NCBI GenBank assembly: GCA_965217935.1
Contig: OZ244581.1
Span: forward strand, 744,001-808,000
Reading direction: 5' to 3'
From: JBBROS01 sp965217935
GTDB lineage: Bacteria > Pseudomonadota > Alphaproteobacteria > Acetobacterales > Acetobacteraceae
DNA: 64,000 bases
The translations under genes and the position numbers were made by a program. Shown in pieces: positions 35,057 to 43,597 of the stretch (positions within the stretch are counted from its first letter, which is position 1; each line of letters opens with the position of its first letter). The notes beneath the pieces are model-generated. The model was given only the letters and a program-made list of their open reading frames with translations. It made no database searches and was not told the origin of the DNA.

Positions 35057-36031
35057 ATGGCGAAATCGATTCGCATCCACGCCCATGGCGGCCCCGAGGT
35101 CATGCAATGGGAGTCTGTCCCTACCCCCGAGCCTGGCCCCTCGGAAGCCCTGGTGCACCACACCGCGGTCGGCCTGAACTACATCGACGTCTACTTCCGC
35201 ACCGGCCTCTACAAGCTTCCCTCGCTGCCCGCCACCCTCGGCATGGAAGCGGCCGGCGTGGTCAAGGCGGTGGGCGCCGACGTGGCCAACGTCGCCGTTG
35301 GCGACCGCGTCGCCTACGCCACCGGGCCGCTCGGCGCCTACGCCACCGACCGCGTCCTCGCCGCCGACCGCCTGGTCAAGCTGCCCGACGCGATCAGCGA
35401 CGAGACGGCGGCGGCCATGATGCTGGCCGGCATGACCGCGCAATACCTGCTGCGCCGCACCCACCGGGTAGAGAGCGGCGAAACGGTCGTCGTCCACGCC
35501 GCGGCCGGCGGCGTCGGCCTCATCATGTGCCAATGGGCCAAGCGCCTCGGCGCAACCGTGATCGGCGTCGTCTCCACCGAGGAGAAGGCCGAACTCGCCC
35601 GCGCCCACGGCGCGGAGCACGTCGTCATCGGCCATCAGACCCTGGTCAAGGAGGTCAAGCGCATCACCGGCGGCGCGATGGTCCCGGTCGTCTACGACGG
35701 CGTGGGCCGCGACACCTTCGCCGCCAGCCTCGACTGCCTGGCCCCCTTGGGCCTCATGGTCTCGTTCGGCAACGCCTCCGGCGCCGTCCCCCCAGTTGAC
35801 CTCGGCCAGCTCTCCGCCAAGGGCAGCCTGTTCGTGACCCGGCCCACGCTGGCCACCTACACCGCCAAGCCCGCCGACCTCGCCGCAACCGCCAAGGACC
35901 TGTTCGAGGTGGTGCAATCCGGCGCCGTCAGCATCCGCGTCAACCAGACCTTCCCCCTGCAGGACGCCGCCGCCGCCCATACCGCCCTCGAAGCGCGCAA
36001 GACCACCGGCAGCAGCGTGCTCATGCCCTGA
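35057..36031 (+). CDS. qor: NADPH:quinone oxidoreductase (zeta-crystallin-like MDR)
   Basis: 324 aa zinc-independent medium-chain reductase. VGLNYIDVYFRTGLYK, GMEAAGVVKAVG, the nucleotide-binding VHAAAGGVGLIMCQWAKRLGA and the substrate-side C-terminal loop all fit QOR/QorA. It reduces quinones with NADPH, usually by one-electron transfer. Strong AGAGGA site before the ATG. Probably in one unit with ogt upstream and the exporter and nth downstream (gaps of 24 and 21 bp). Confidence 0.92.
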   Translation: MAKSIRIHAHGGPEVMQWESVPTPEPGPSEALVHHTAVGLNYIDVYFRTGLYKLPSLPATLGMEAAGVVKAVGADVANVAVGDRVAYATGPLGAYATDRVLAADRLVKLPDAISDETAAAMMLAGMTAQYLLRRTHRVESGETVVVHAAAGGVGLIMCQWAKRLGATVIGVVSTEEKAELARAHGAEHVVIGHQTLVKEVKRITGGAMVPVVYDGVGRDTFAASLDCLAPLGLMVSFGNASGAVPPVDLGQLSAKGSLFVTRPTLATYTAKPADLAATAKDLFEVVQSGAVSIRVNQTFPLQDAAAAHTALEARKTTGSSVLMP

Positions 36032-36052
36032 GGGATGCCCGGCTGACCGCCT

Positions 36053-37495
36053 TTGACTGACAGTGCGCCCAACCCTGGGCGCACCCGCCTCACCGCCACC
36101 ATCGTCGCCTGTGCCCTGTTTATGCAGAACCTGGACGGCACCGTCGTTGCCACCGCGCTGCCCGCCATGGCCCGCGCCTTCGGCTCCGATCCCTTGCGCA
36201 TGAACGTGGCGCTGACGTCCTACCTGCTCAGCCTGGCCGTGTTCATCCCCGTCAGCGGCTGGATGGCCGACCGCTTTGGCGCCCGCTCCGTGTTCCGCGC
36301 CGCCATTGGCGTGTTCACCGTCGGCTCCATCCTCTGCGGCCTGTCCGAGAGCCTGCTCACGCTGGTCGCCGCCCGCGTCGTCCAGGGCATCGGCGGCGCC
36401 ATGATGGTCCCGGTCGGCCGCCTCGTGCTGTTGCGCAGCGTCGCCAAGAGCGAGCTGGTCGCCGCCATGGCCTGGCTCACCACCCCGGCCCTGATCGGCC
36501 CGCTCGTCGGCCCCCCGCTTGGCGGCTTCCTCGTCACCTATGCCAACTGGCGCTGGATCTTCTTCATCAACGTCCCCATCGGCCTGCTCGGGATGGCGCT
36601 CGTCAGCCGCTACGTGCAGGACTTCCGCGAACCCTCGCTCGGACGCCTCGACTGGACCGGCCTCGTGTGGTCCGGCCTTGCCCTGGCCTGCCTGATGTTC
36701 GGTTTCGAGCTGGCCGGGCGCGGCATGCTGGGCGGCGGCCTCGTCATCGGCCTGATCGGCGCCGGCGCCGTCTCCGCCTGGCTCTACGTCCGCCACGCCC
36801 GGCGCCGCCCGGACCCGCTGCTCGACCTCACCCTGTTCCGCATCCCGACCTTCGCCGTCTCGGTCAGCGCCGGATCGCTGTTCCGGGTGGGGGTGGGCGC
36901 GGTCCCGTTCCTGCTGCCTTTGATGTTCCAGCTCGGCTTTGGCCGGACCGCGGCGCAGAGCGGCGCCATCACCTTCGCCGCCGCCATCGGCGCGATCATG
37001 ATGAAGCCCGTCGCGCAATACACGCTGCGCCGCTTCGGCTTCCGCGCCACCCTGATCTGGAACGCGGCGATGGCCGCCGTCCTGCTCGGCGCAATGGGCC
37101 TGTTCCGCCCCGCCTGGCCGCTCGCCTTGGTCTACGCCGTCCTCATCGCCGGCGGCTTTCTCCGTTCGCTGCAGTTCACCGCCTACAACACCATCGCCTA
37201 CGCCGACATCCCCCGCCCGCGCATGAGCGCCGCCACCAGCCTCTATTCCACCATGCAGCAGCTCTCGCTCACCTTCGGCATCACGGTCGGCGCCGCGGTG
37301 CTGGAACTGGCCACCGCCGCCGGCGGGCGGGCGGGCCCCTCGCCGTGGGATTTCTCCGTCGCCTTCATGGTGGTCGCCGTCCTCAGCCTGGTCGCCGCCC
37401 CGCTGGCGATGCAACTGCCCGCCACCGCCGGCGATGAGATGAGCGGCCATTTCGTTTCACGGGAAACCCCGGCCGCGCTTCAGAAGGACAAATGA
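36053..37495 (+). CDS. MFS multidrug exporter, DHA2 (EmrB/QacA) type
   Basis: 480 aa from TTG 36053; no ATG fits. Helix 1 is complete (LTATIVACALFMQNLDGTVVATALPAMA), motif A is WMADRFGARSVF, and motif C-like GGAMMVPVGRLVLLRS follows. Fourteen helices are expected. It is a paralogue of the exporter at 30.1 kb, with shared blocks such as LSLAVFIPVS, GGAMM and TYADMP/AYADIP. The 3' end carries a parS-like site (37454-37467). nth follows one base after its stop. Confidence 0.9.
   Translation: MTDSAPNPGRTRLTATIVACALFMQNLDGTVVATALPAMARAFGSDPLRMNVALTSYLLSLAVFIPVSGWMADRFGARSVFRAAIGVFTVGSILCGLSESLLTLVAARVVQGIGGAMMVPVGRLVLLRSVAKSELVAAMAWLTTPALIGPLVGPPLGGFLVTYANWRWIFFINVPIGLLGMALVSRYVQDFREPSLGRLDWTGLVWSGLALACLMFGFELAGRGMLGGGLVIGLIGAGAVSAWLYVRHARRRPDPLLDLTLFRIPTFAVSVSAGSLFRVGVGAVPFLLPLMFQLGFGRTAAQSGAITFAAAIGAIMMKPVAQYTLRRFGFRATLIWNAAMAAVLLGAMGLFRPAWPLALVYAVLIAGGFLRSLQFTAYNTIAYADIPRPRMSAATSLYSTMQQLSLTFGITVGAAVLELATAAGGRAGPSPWDFSVAFMVVAVLSLVAAPLAMQLPATAGDEMSGHFVSRETPAALQKDK
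37454..37467. promoter_or_regulatory. Candidate parS site
   Basis: GTTTCACGGGAAAC differs by one base from the core of the conserved parS palindrome GTTTCACGTGAAAC. It sits inside the last codons of the exporter gene, about 3.6 kb from the parA start and 4.4 kb from the parB start. Chromosomal parS sites usually cluster near parAB and often lie in coding DNA. ParB binding is inference. Confidence 0.6.
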
Positions 37496-37496
37496 C

Positions 37497-38204
37497 GTGG
37501 CCCGCAGCCGCAAGACCCCGCCGATGACCCTCGCCCAGGTCCGCGCCTTTATCGAAGCCCTCGGCGCCGCCCACCCCGAAGCCGCCAGCGAGCTTGTCTA
37601 CGTCAACCCCTACACCCTGCTGGTCGCCGTGGTCCTCTCAGCCCAAACCACCGACGCCGCGGTCAACAAGGCCGGCAAGACCCTGTTCGCCGCCGCCCCC
37701 GACCCGGCCGCCATGACAGCACTCGGCGAGGAGGGCGTCATTCCGCATATCCGCAGCATCGGCCTGTGGAAAGCCAAGGCGAAGAACGTCGTTGCCCTGT
37801 CGCGGATCCTGCTGGACCGCCACGGCGGCGCCGTCCCCGACGACCGCGAGGCCCTCGAAGCCCTCCCCGGCGTCGGCCGCAAGACCGCCAACGTCGTGCT
37901 CAACGTCGCCTTCGGCCAGGACACGATGGCCGTCGACACCCACATCTTTCGCCTCGGCAACCGCACCGGGATCGCGCCGGGCAAGACGGTGCGGGAGGTG
38001 GAGGACGGGCTGGTCAAGCGCATCCCGCGTGCCGTATTGCGCCCGGCGCACCATTGGCTGATCCTGCACGGGCGCTACGTCTGCAAGGCGCGCAAGCCCG
38101 AGTGCTGGCGCTGCGTGGCGGCCCTGTCCTGCCGCTTCCCCGACAAGCTGCCGAGCCCGGCCTCGGCGCCGCTCGACATGCCCGAACCCCAGCCGGAGAC
38201 CTGA
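37497..38204 (+). CDS. nth: Endonuclease III
   Basis: 235 aa from GTG, one base after the exporter stop. Helix-hairpin-helix LPGVGRKTANVV with the catalytic Lys in the LSAQTTDAAVNK helical region, catalytic Asp in MAVDTHIFR, and a C-terminal [4Fe-4S] motif Cys-x6-Cys-x2-Cys-x5-Cys (CKARKPECWRCVAALSC). It is a DNA glycosylase/AP lyase for oxidised pyrimidines. All catalytic and cluster residues are present. Confidence 0.96.
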   Translation: MARSRKTPPMTLAQVRAFIEALGAAHPEAASELVYVNPYTLLVAVVLSAQTTDAAVNKAGKTLFAAAPDPAAMTALGEEGVIPHIRSIGLWKAKAKNVVALSRILLDRHGGAVPDDREALEALPGVGRKTANVVLNVAFGQDTMAVDTHIFRLGNRTGIAPGKTVREVEDGLVKRIPRAVLRPAHHWLILHGRYVCKARKPECWRCVAALSCRFPDKLPSPASAPLDMPEPQPET

Positions 38205-38208
38205 CCCT

Positions 38209-38844
38209 ATGGCCGACAGCTCCACCAGCCCCGAGTTCTGGGACAAGCGCTACGAGGGCGACGGCCTGATCTTCGGCCAGGAGCCCAACGTCTTCCTCAC
38301 CCAAGCCGCCCGCCACATCCCCCCGGGCGGGCGCGTCCTGGTTCCCGGCGACGGCGAAGGCCGCAACGGCGCCTGGCTCGCCGGCCAAGGGTTCCAAGTC
38401 ACCAGCGTGGACATGTCGCCCATCGGCTGCGGCAAGGCCCGTCGGCTCGCCGCCGCCCGAGGCGTCCTGCTCAACGTCGTCTGCGCCGACCTGCATGAGT
38501 GGGCCTGGCCCGCCCGCGGGTTCGACGCCGTCGTCTCGATCTTCCTGCATTTCCACTCGGCCGTCCGCGCCCCTCTGCACGCCCGCATGAGGGACGCGCT
38601 CGGACCCGGCGGCGTGATCCTGATCGAAGCCTTCGAGCCTCGGCACATCCCCTTCCGGCAACGCCAGCCCTCCGTCGGCGGGCCGGGCGACGCCGACATG
38701 CTCTTCACCCTTGACATGCTGACGCAGGATTTCGCCCCGCTGGAGCTCCTGACCGGCGAGGAGACCGAAACCGACCTTGCCGAAGGCCCCCGTCACCGCG
38801 GCCGCGGCGCCGTCGTCCACGCCGTGTTCCGCCGCGGCCGGTGA
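38209..38844 (+). CDS. SAM-dependent methyltransferase (TehB/thiopurine-like)
   Basis: 211 aa class I methyltransferase. FWDKRYEGDGLIFGQEPN is the typical start of the TehB/TPMT-like group. SAM motif I appears as VLVPGDGEGRNGAWLA, motif II as VTSVDMSP, and VVSIFLHFHSAVR fits motif IV. Such proteins methylate thiols, tellurite or selenite, or small metabolites. Five bp after nth, hence probably cotranscribed. The 266 bp after it hold no recognisable gene. Confidence 0.85.
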   Translation: MADSSTSPEFWDKRYEGDGLIFGQEPNVFLTQAARHIPPGGRVLVPGDGEGRNGAWLAGQGFQVTSVDMSPIGCGKARRLAAARGVLLNVVCADLHEWAWPARGFDAVVSIFLHFHSAVRAPLHARMRDALGPGGVILIEAFEPRHIPFRQRQPSVGGPGDADMLFTLDMLTQDFAPLELLTGEETETDLAEGPRHRGRGAVVHAVFRRGR

Positions 38845-39091
38845 CGCCCGTGCGCCGCTCAAGCCCCGGACTGCCGGGACAGCGCCGTATCTGAATAGAT
38901 GGGATGCCGTTGGCGAATTCGGAGTTGCCTGTCTGGTCACGGCGCCGCTGGCTGTATTGATCTTGTTTCACCGGCATTGAAGGCGGGTTTTCCCAGCTCC
39001 CCGATGCGCGCAGTGCCGAGTCGGGTGAATTTGCCAACAGTGCAGCTTCGTCCGTGGCCCATTTCAAGCGCGACAGGTCGGAGCCGCCGTG

Positions 39092-39420
39092 ATGAACCAA
39101 GTTCTATTTCATGTCTCTGCTCAAAACCGGGCAGAGCTTGTTTGATGTAACTGAAGCAGTTTACGCTTGGGTCGAAGAGCAAGGGATCAGCACGGGGCTA
39201 CTCACCATCCGGTGCCGTCACACCCCTGCCTCGCTCCTCGTGCAAGCGAATGCCGGTCCTGAGGTGAAGGCCGACATGGAAGCATTCTTTGTCCGCCTTA
39301 TACCGGAGAGTCGAGGCCTGTATCGGCACGAGCAGGAGGGCCTGGACAACATGCCGGCACACCTGCGGGCGGCACTGACAGTGGTGCCGATTGTTGTGCC
39401 CGTCGAGCACGGTCGCCCTA
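39092..39420 (+). pseudogene. yjbQ (UPF0047) remnant, frameshifted and truncated
   Basis: The ATG at 39092 (after CGGAG) starts MNQVLFHVSAQNR, then the frame is lost near 39125. The next frame continues the YjbQ fold: TGQSLFDVTEAVYAWVEEQG, LLTIRCRHTPASLLVQANAGPEV, then EGLDNMPAHLRAALTVVP and VPVEHGRP. Homology stops near 39420, before the conserved GTWQGIYL..EHR ending, where unrelated sequence is joined. YjbQ proteins are small trimeric enzymes, some with thiamine-phosphate-synthase-like activity. Two lesions mark it as dead. Confidence 0.8.
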
Positions 39421-39427
39421 TGGCGGC

Positions 39428-39530
39428 CGGACCGGGTTCGATTGCGGTTGCGGGCAGGGGGATGACGTCGCCGCGCTGGTCGCGAACGGCTTCGAGGCGT
39501 TCGGCTGGGATCCGCACCATGCGCGCGACG
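39428..39530 (+). pseudogene. Internal fragment of a methyltransferase, possibly the Dnd-associated (TIGR04096-like) type
   Basis: In the frame beginning at 39428 the reading is GFDCGCGQGDDVAALVANG followed by FEAFGWDPHHARD. This resembles motif I and the GWDPHH segment of the methyltransferases associated with DNA phosphorothioation clusters, with Tyr changed to Cys in the usual DYGCG. It is joined to the yjbQ remnant on the left and cut by the IS256 terminal repeat on the right (39531). Only about 35 residues survive, so family assignment is tentative. Confidence 0.5.
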
Positions 39531-40980
39531 GTAGCGTCCGTGGGTGTGATTGAAATTCGTCGTGGGGTTGGGTGGCCATCGGATCGGCGGTTAAGGGTGG
39601 AGTTGCGACACCAACCCTGACCCAAGAGGACCCGGTGACCGAGGGCAGACTACCGCTGGCTGAGCTGCTGGCCAAAGCCGGAGACGGCGACTTTCTGCGC
39701 AGCGTGGCCGAGGCCGTGGCGCAGTTGCTGATGGAAACGGATGTGGAGGGCATGATCGGCGCAGGGCGGCACGAGCGGTCCGCAGAACGCACGACCGATC
39801 GCAACGGCTACCGCGACCGGATGCTGGGCACGCGCCTAGGCAGCCTGCAGCTCCGCATCCCCAAGCTGCGGCAGGGCCGCTGCTTCCCGCCGTTCCTGGC
39901 GCCGCGCAAGACGACGGAAAAGGCCCTGGTGGCCGTGATCCAGGAGGCCTGGATCGGCGGCGTCTCGACCCGGCGCGTCGATGACCTGGTGCAAGCGATG
40001 GGGTTGGCGGGGATCAGCAAGAGCGCGGTGTCCAAGCTGTGCAAGGACATCGACGGCCGCGCGGGCGCCTTTCTCGGCCGCCCGCTTGTCGGCGACTTGG
40101 CCCTACCTGTGGCTGGACGCAACCGACCTGAAGCCGCGCGAAGGCGTGGTTCACCGCTTCGCGCTTCACCGTCTCGGTTGCGGCGGTAATCGCCGTGGCG
40201 GTGGACGGCGAGGGCAAGCGGGAGATCGCGGGGCTGCATATCGGCTCCAGCGAAGCCGAGACGTTCGGGAGCGCGTTCCTCAAGAGCTTGGTCCGCCGGG
40301 GCCTGCGCGGCTGCCAAGCTGGTGATCTCCGACGCGCACGAGGGCCTCAAGGCGGCGATCCGGCGCGTGATGGGCGGAGCAGCCCCAAGGTTCCGGCCGG
40401 CGCAGCGGGTGGAATGGCTGCGCAGGGGCCGCATGGCAAAGATGCCGGGTTCATTGGATGAGGAATGCCCTGGCCTACGTGCCCAAGAGCCAGCAAAGCA
40501 TGGCGTCGGCCTCCTTGCGCCAGGCGTTCTTGCAGGGCACTCCGCAGAAGGCACAGGCGGTTTGCCGCGCGGCCGCCGACCAGATGCGAGAGAAGTGGCC
40601 GAAGCTCGGCGTGTCCATGGATGACAGCGAGCACGACGTGCTGGCCTACATGGGTTTTCCTGAGCAGCGCCGCGCCAAGCTGCACAGCACGAACCCGCTG
40701 GAACGCTTGAATAAGGAAGTGAAGCGCCGCGCCGGCGTGGTGGGCATCTTTCCTTCGGAGCCATCGATCCTGCGGCTGATCGGCGCCGTGCTGCTGGAAC
40801 AGAATGACGAGTGGAAGCTCCAGCACCGCTACATGCAGGCCGAGGGCATGACCGGGCTGGTCCCACTCGCCATCGACGGCGAGGCGACACCCCTCCCGTC
40901 CGCCCAGATCACGCCCCAGGCTGCATGATCCAAGGCCATCCAAACCTAAACCGAAATTACGCCAGCTTGACGGACGCTAT
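39531..40980 (+). mobile_element. Decayed IS256-family insertion sequence
   Basis: Terminal inverted repeats: left GTAGCGTCCGT at 39531-39541, and right ACGGACGCTAT at 40970-40980, matching at 10 of 11 positions, with weaker similarity continuing inward (GTGATTGAAATT and AATTTCGG). No target duplication is visible. The element contains one transposase gene broken by frameshifts. It interrupts the methyltransferase fragment and abuts an IS110 remnant. Confidence 0.8.
39635..40928 (+). pseudogene. IS256-family transposase with multiple frameshifts
   Basis: Starts at GTG 39635. The product is readable only by changing frame at about 40100, 40150-40190, 40320 and 40440, each step moving one frame in the same direction. 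Segments: RNGYRDRMLGTRLGSLQLRIPKLRQG (first frame); PYLWLDATDLKPREG with the first catalytic Asp (second); EIAGLHIGSSEAETFGSAFL (third); VISDAHEGLKAAI with the second Asp (fourth); and MRNALAY to HSTNPLERLNKEVKRR with the catalytic Glu (fifth). All DDE residues survive, but no complete protein can be made. Confidence 0.88.
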
Positions 40981-40984
40981 CCCG

Positions 40985-41640
40985 GCCAGCCTGGACGCTG
41001 ATGCGCCGGCCCTGGCTGAACGGGCTCCACGTCGAGTTCGCTGCCCATCATATCGTCTTGGAGGATTGCATCGCGACGGCCAAGGCGGCAACCGCACGGC
41101 GCGACCGGCTGGAGGCGCATATCGAGGCGGCGTTGGCGGATTGGTCGCGGGCGCCGGTCGTGCGCGCGTTGCAGGCGTTGCGCGGCATGGCGCTGGTCGC
41201 CGAACTCGGAGACATCACCCGCTTCGACGACCCACGCCAATTAATGGCCGACCTCTGCCTGGCGCCAGCGGCACATTCGAGGGGCGCCACGCTTCGGCAG
41301 GGCGGCATCACCAAGGCCGGAAACGGCGCGGCCCGGCGCATGCTGATCGAGGCGGCCTGGAGCGATCGGTTTCCGGCTCGGCTGAGCCGCGAACAGCGGC
41401 GCGCGTCAGAAGACGCGGGCCCCGCCGATCCGCGACACCGCGTGAAAGGCACAGCAGCGACTGTGCCGACGGCATCGCAAACGCGCTCAGGCCGGCAAGC
41501 CAGCGACGGTCGTGACCGCCGCGATCGCACGCGAGCCGTCGGGCTTTGTCTGGGCGATCGCCCGGCAGGCGACGCCGACACGGGTACGACGGGCTGAGCG
41601 CCTGATCGACGAACTGCGCAAGGAGAGGGCAACCGCACGC
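40985..41640 (+). pseudogene. IS110-family (IS1111 group) transposase, C-terminal remnant
   Basis: The 5' half is missing. From about 41010 the reading HIVLEDCIATAKAATARRDRL, LQALRGMALVAELGDITRF, DPRQLMADLCLAP, RRQGGITKAGNG-like and IEAAWSDRFPARLSRE matches the transposase_20 region. After 41410 the frame shifts, and an in-frame TGA replaces a Trp codon before KAQQRLCRRHRKRAQAGKP, then TVVTAAIAREPSGFVWAIARQ. A short deletion after MALV is also evident. It directly abuts the IS256 right end. Confidence 0.82.
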
Positions 41641-41910
41641 ACGTCCTACACTGGGCAAGGCTGGAGGCATGGTCACGGCCAAGAGAACCCTCGATCCCAC
41701 TATCAGCCGACACGTTCGACGCTGGTTGCTAGACAGAGGACGCTCCGCGACGCATCGCCGGTCCGGGGTCGACCAACCCGCGCATCAGAGCATGAGCAAT
41801 CGTCGTTTCATGACCGTGCCTCCTGCCCTGCCCAGTAGCGGCCATGCTGAGACGATCCGAACAGCGGGTCACGATCTCATACGCCTGCAGCTTGAAGTGG
41901 CGAACATCAG

Positions 41911-41993
41911 AGTGGTGCGATGATGACGAGTCTCTTCCGTCAGATTCGCGCCACTCGCCTGATCTGGTTGGCCAAATTGCCCTGACGCTCGAG
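41911..41993. repeat. Second copy of the TGGTGCGA/TCGCACCA hairpin element
   Basis: 41911-41955 matches 28412-28456 at about 38 of 45 positions, including the identical 19-base stretch GTCTCTTCCGTCAGATTCG. The left arm is more decayed (ATGATGACGA), so the stem is weaker. It is followed by GATCTGG and ATTGCCCTGAC, words also found near 24225-24250. The rest of 41640-42016 has no recognisable gene. Confidence 0.7.
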
Positions 41994-42019
41994 ACTCGAG
42001 CATCAAGTTTGGACCACTA

Positions 42020-42253
42020 GCGCCCTGTGCTGAGCGCGCGGCGATACGCCGCGAAGCCTATCGCCTGGTCCAGACCCATAGCGCGCAGCGCCGCGGCGAG
42101 CGTCCATCGCCTCAAAGGAAGCAGGGCGCCGGCAACCAGCACGAGCACGTGGCGCCACGCCGGCGCAGTCAAGCAGGTTGCGAACGGCCGCATCCACGCG
42201 GCTAAGACTTCGGGCGCCCTTGTTGGCAGGGCATCAGCTCCAAAAGCGCCCAC
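42020..42253 (-). pseudogene. N-terminal fragment of an IS701-like DDE transposase
   Basis: About 75 residues survive: PEVLAAWMRPFATCLTAPAW, RHVLVLVAGALLPLRRWTLAAALRAMG, then AIGFAAYRRALSTGR. This matches the conserved N terminus of large DDE-superfamily endonuclease transposases (LVLVAGA.L...RRTV.AALR.MGL). The catalytic domain is absent and the sequence stops matching at about 42020. Confidence 0.65.
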
Positions 42254-42283
42254 TCCGGGGCAAAGCGGCCGATGCAGAGATGG

Positions 42284-42745
42284 TCACGATGGCCAAGCCT
42301 GATGCGGTGCATGGGCCGGTTCTGTTGCAAACTTTGCATCAGGATAAGCAAGGGGTTGCGAGGCGGCAACCCCGAAGAGCCCGGCAATGAAGGCGGCCTG
42401 CGCCTTCACGTCCCGAGCGCTGACCTTCTGAACCGGCCCCTTTTTGATCATCGCCATTGCCTGATAACCCGCAAGCGTCCGCCTGGCTGTTCGCAGGCTG
42501 CCGAAGCCCAGCCCCGGCCGCACAGGGCATTCGATGCGCCGGTAGTCCTGCTCCACGGCATTGTTGAAATACTTGCACTGCCGCAGCCGCGAGAAGCGCC
42601 ATAGCCGGCCGGCTCGCTTCATCTCTCTCGCCGCACGCGGGCAGGCCGGGTTCTTATCTGCCGTGATTGCGCGCGGGTTCGCCCCGTGCGGCTGGAACAC
42701 GCGCTTAGCGATGCCCGAACCAGTCGTGGCATCCTCCATGATGGG
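42284..42745 (-). pseudogene. IS6-family transposase, C-terminal part, with terminal repeat
   Basis: Minus-strand reading has FQPHGANPRAITADKNPA, LRQCKYFNNAVEQDYRRIECP with the catalytic Glu, VRPGLGFGSLRTARRTLAGYQAM and MIKKG, as in IS6/IS26-type transposases. The N-terminal half with the first Asp is missing. The IS end GGTTCTGTTGCAAA is at 42318-42331, so the frame runs past the element boundary before stopping at 42284. The other end of the element is lost; 42746-42925 shows nothing recognisable. Confidence 0.85.
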
Positions 42746-42925
42746 CGGCTCTTTCCCATTCGTTGCGCGCAACAGCTAAGAGCTTGGCACGCGATGCTGA
42801 ACAGGAGCCCTCCAGCGCATCAGTTTCGAGCAAACGGTGAGGTGACCCCCGAAACGGCTGAGGCGCTGCCCACCCATCCGTAAAAACCGCGCCAATGACG
42901 GCGCGTTGCGTGCTTCTCTTGCCGA

Positions 42926-43537
42926 ATGGACATGACTTGGCTTCTCTCGGCCACCGCTTTCGCCGCCGCGATGTCGGGCACGCCGGGACCGAACAACGCG
43001 ATGGTGGCCGCATCCGGGGCGACGTTCGGGTTTCGCCGCACGGTGCCGCATATGCTTGGCATCGCGGCCGGGTTTCCGGTGATGGTCATGGCCGTCGCGC
43101 TCGGGGCCGGAGACCTGTTGCGGGCCTATCCGATCTTGCACGCCTGGCTAAAATGGCTCGGGGGCGCCTATTTGGTTTGGCTTGCGTTCAAGATCGCCAC
43201 CGCCGACCCGGCGCCCAAAGCGGGCCGGGCGCAAGGCTCGGCGCCGCTCGGCTTCCTGCAGGCGGCCTTGTTCCAGTGGATCAACCCGAAAGCCTGGATC
43301 GTCGCCATGAGCGGCATCGCAACCTACACCGGCGCGGCCGGGACGGCGCTGTTCGCTCAGGCGCTGGCTCTGGCGCTGATCTTCCTTGCCGTGAGCGTGC
43401 CGACGGTCATGTTCTGGACCATGACCGGGGTTGGAGCGGCGCGCCTGCTTCGGCGCCCGGGAGGACTGCGGGCGTTCAACGTCGTGATGGCGGGGCTGCT
43501 GATCCTGTCGCTGTTGCCGGTGCTGACCGGAGCCTAG
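42926..43537 (+). CDS. LysE/RhtB-family exporter
   Basis: 203 aa, six predicted membrane helices. The family signature SGTPGPNNAMVAASGATFGFRRTVPHMLGIAAGF is at the N terminus, FQWINPKAWI is the second conserved block, and the end is LLILSLLPVLTG. Members export amino acids, homoserine lactone or similar small molecules. It is intact, unlike the IS debris on its left, and converges on trpA with a dispersed palindromic repeat between. A role in exporting an aromatic amino acid would be speculation. Confidence 0.9.
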   Translation: MDMTWLLSATAFAAAMSGTPGPNNAMVAASGATFGFRRTVPHMLGIAAGFPVMVMAVALGAGDLLRAYPILHAWLKWLGGAYLVWLAFKIATADPAPKAGRAQGSAPLGFLQAALFQWINPKAWIVAMSGIATYTGAAGTALFAQALALALIFLAVSVPTVMFWTMTGVGAARLLRRPGGLRAFNVVMAGLLILSLLPVLTGA

Positions 43538-43597
43538 GGCTTTGTTTAGACGGCCAGCTTTATCGGCGTGCCGAAGCACGTGTTGCCGATGCTGCGC
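43535..43597. repeat. Inverted copy of the dispersed palindromic repeat
   Basis: Read on the minus strand: GCAGCATCGGC, ACGTGCTTCGGCACG, CCGATAAAGCTGGCCG, AACAAAGCCCTA. This is the same element as at 19473, in the opposite orientation. It fills the gap between the convergent lysE-type and trpA genes, where a bidirectional terminator would be expected. Confidence 0.75.

Noticed and set aside
35051..37450. 799-aa open frame on the minus strand
   Set aside because: Antisense to the quinone reductase and exporter genes, with low-complexity Gly/Ala/Glu/His composition produced by high GC; no family features.
39111..39620. A 169-aa YjbQ protein read as intact
   Set aside because: The true start at 39092 is in another frame, and the last third is unrelated sequence and IS256 end; it is a pseudogene.
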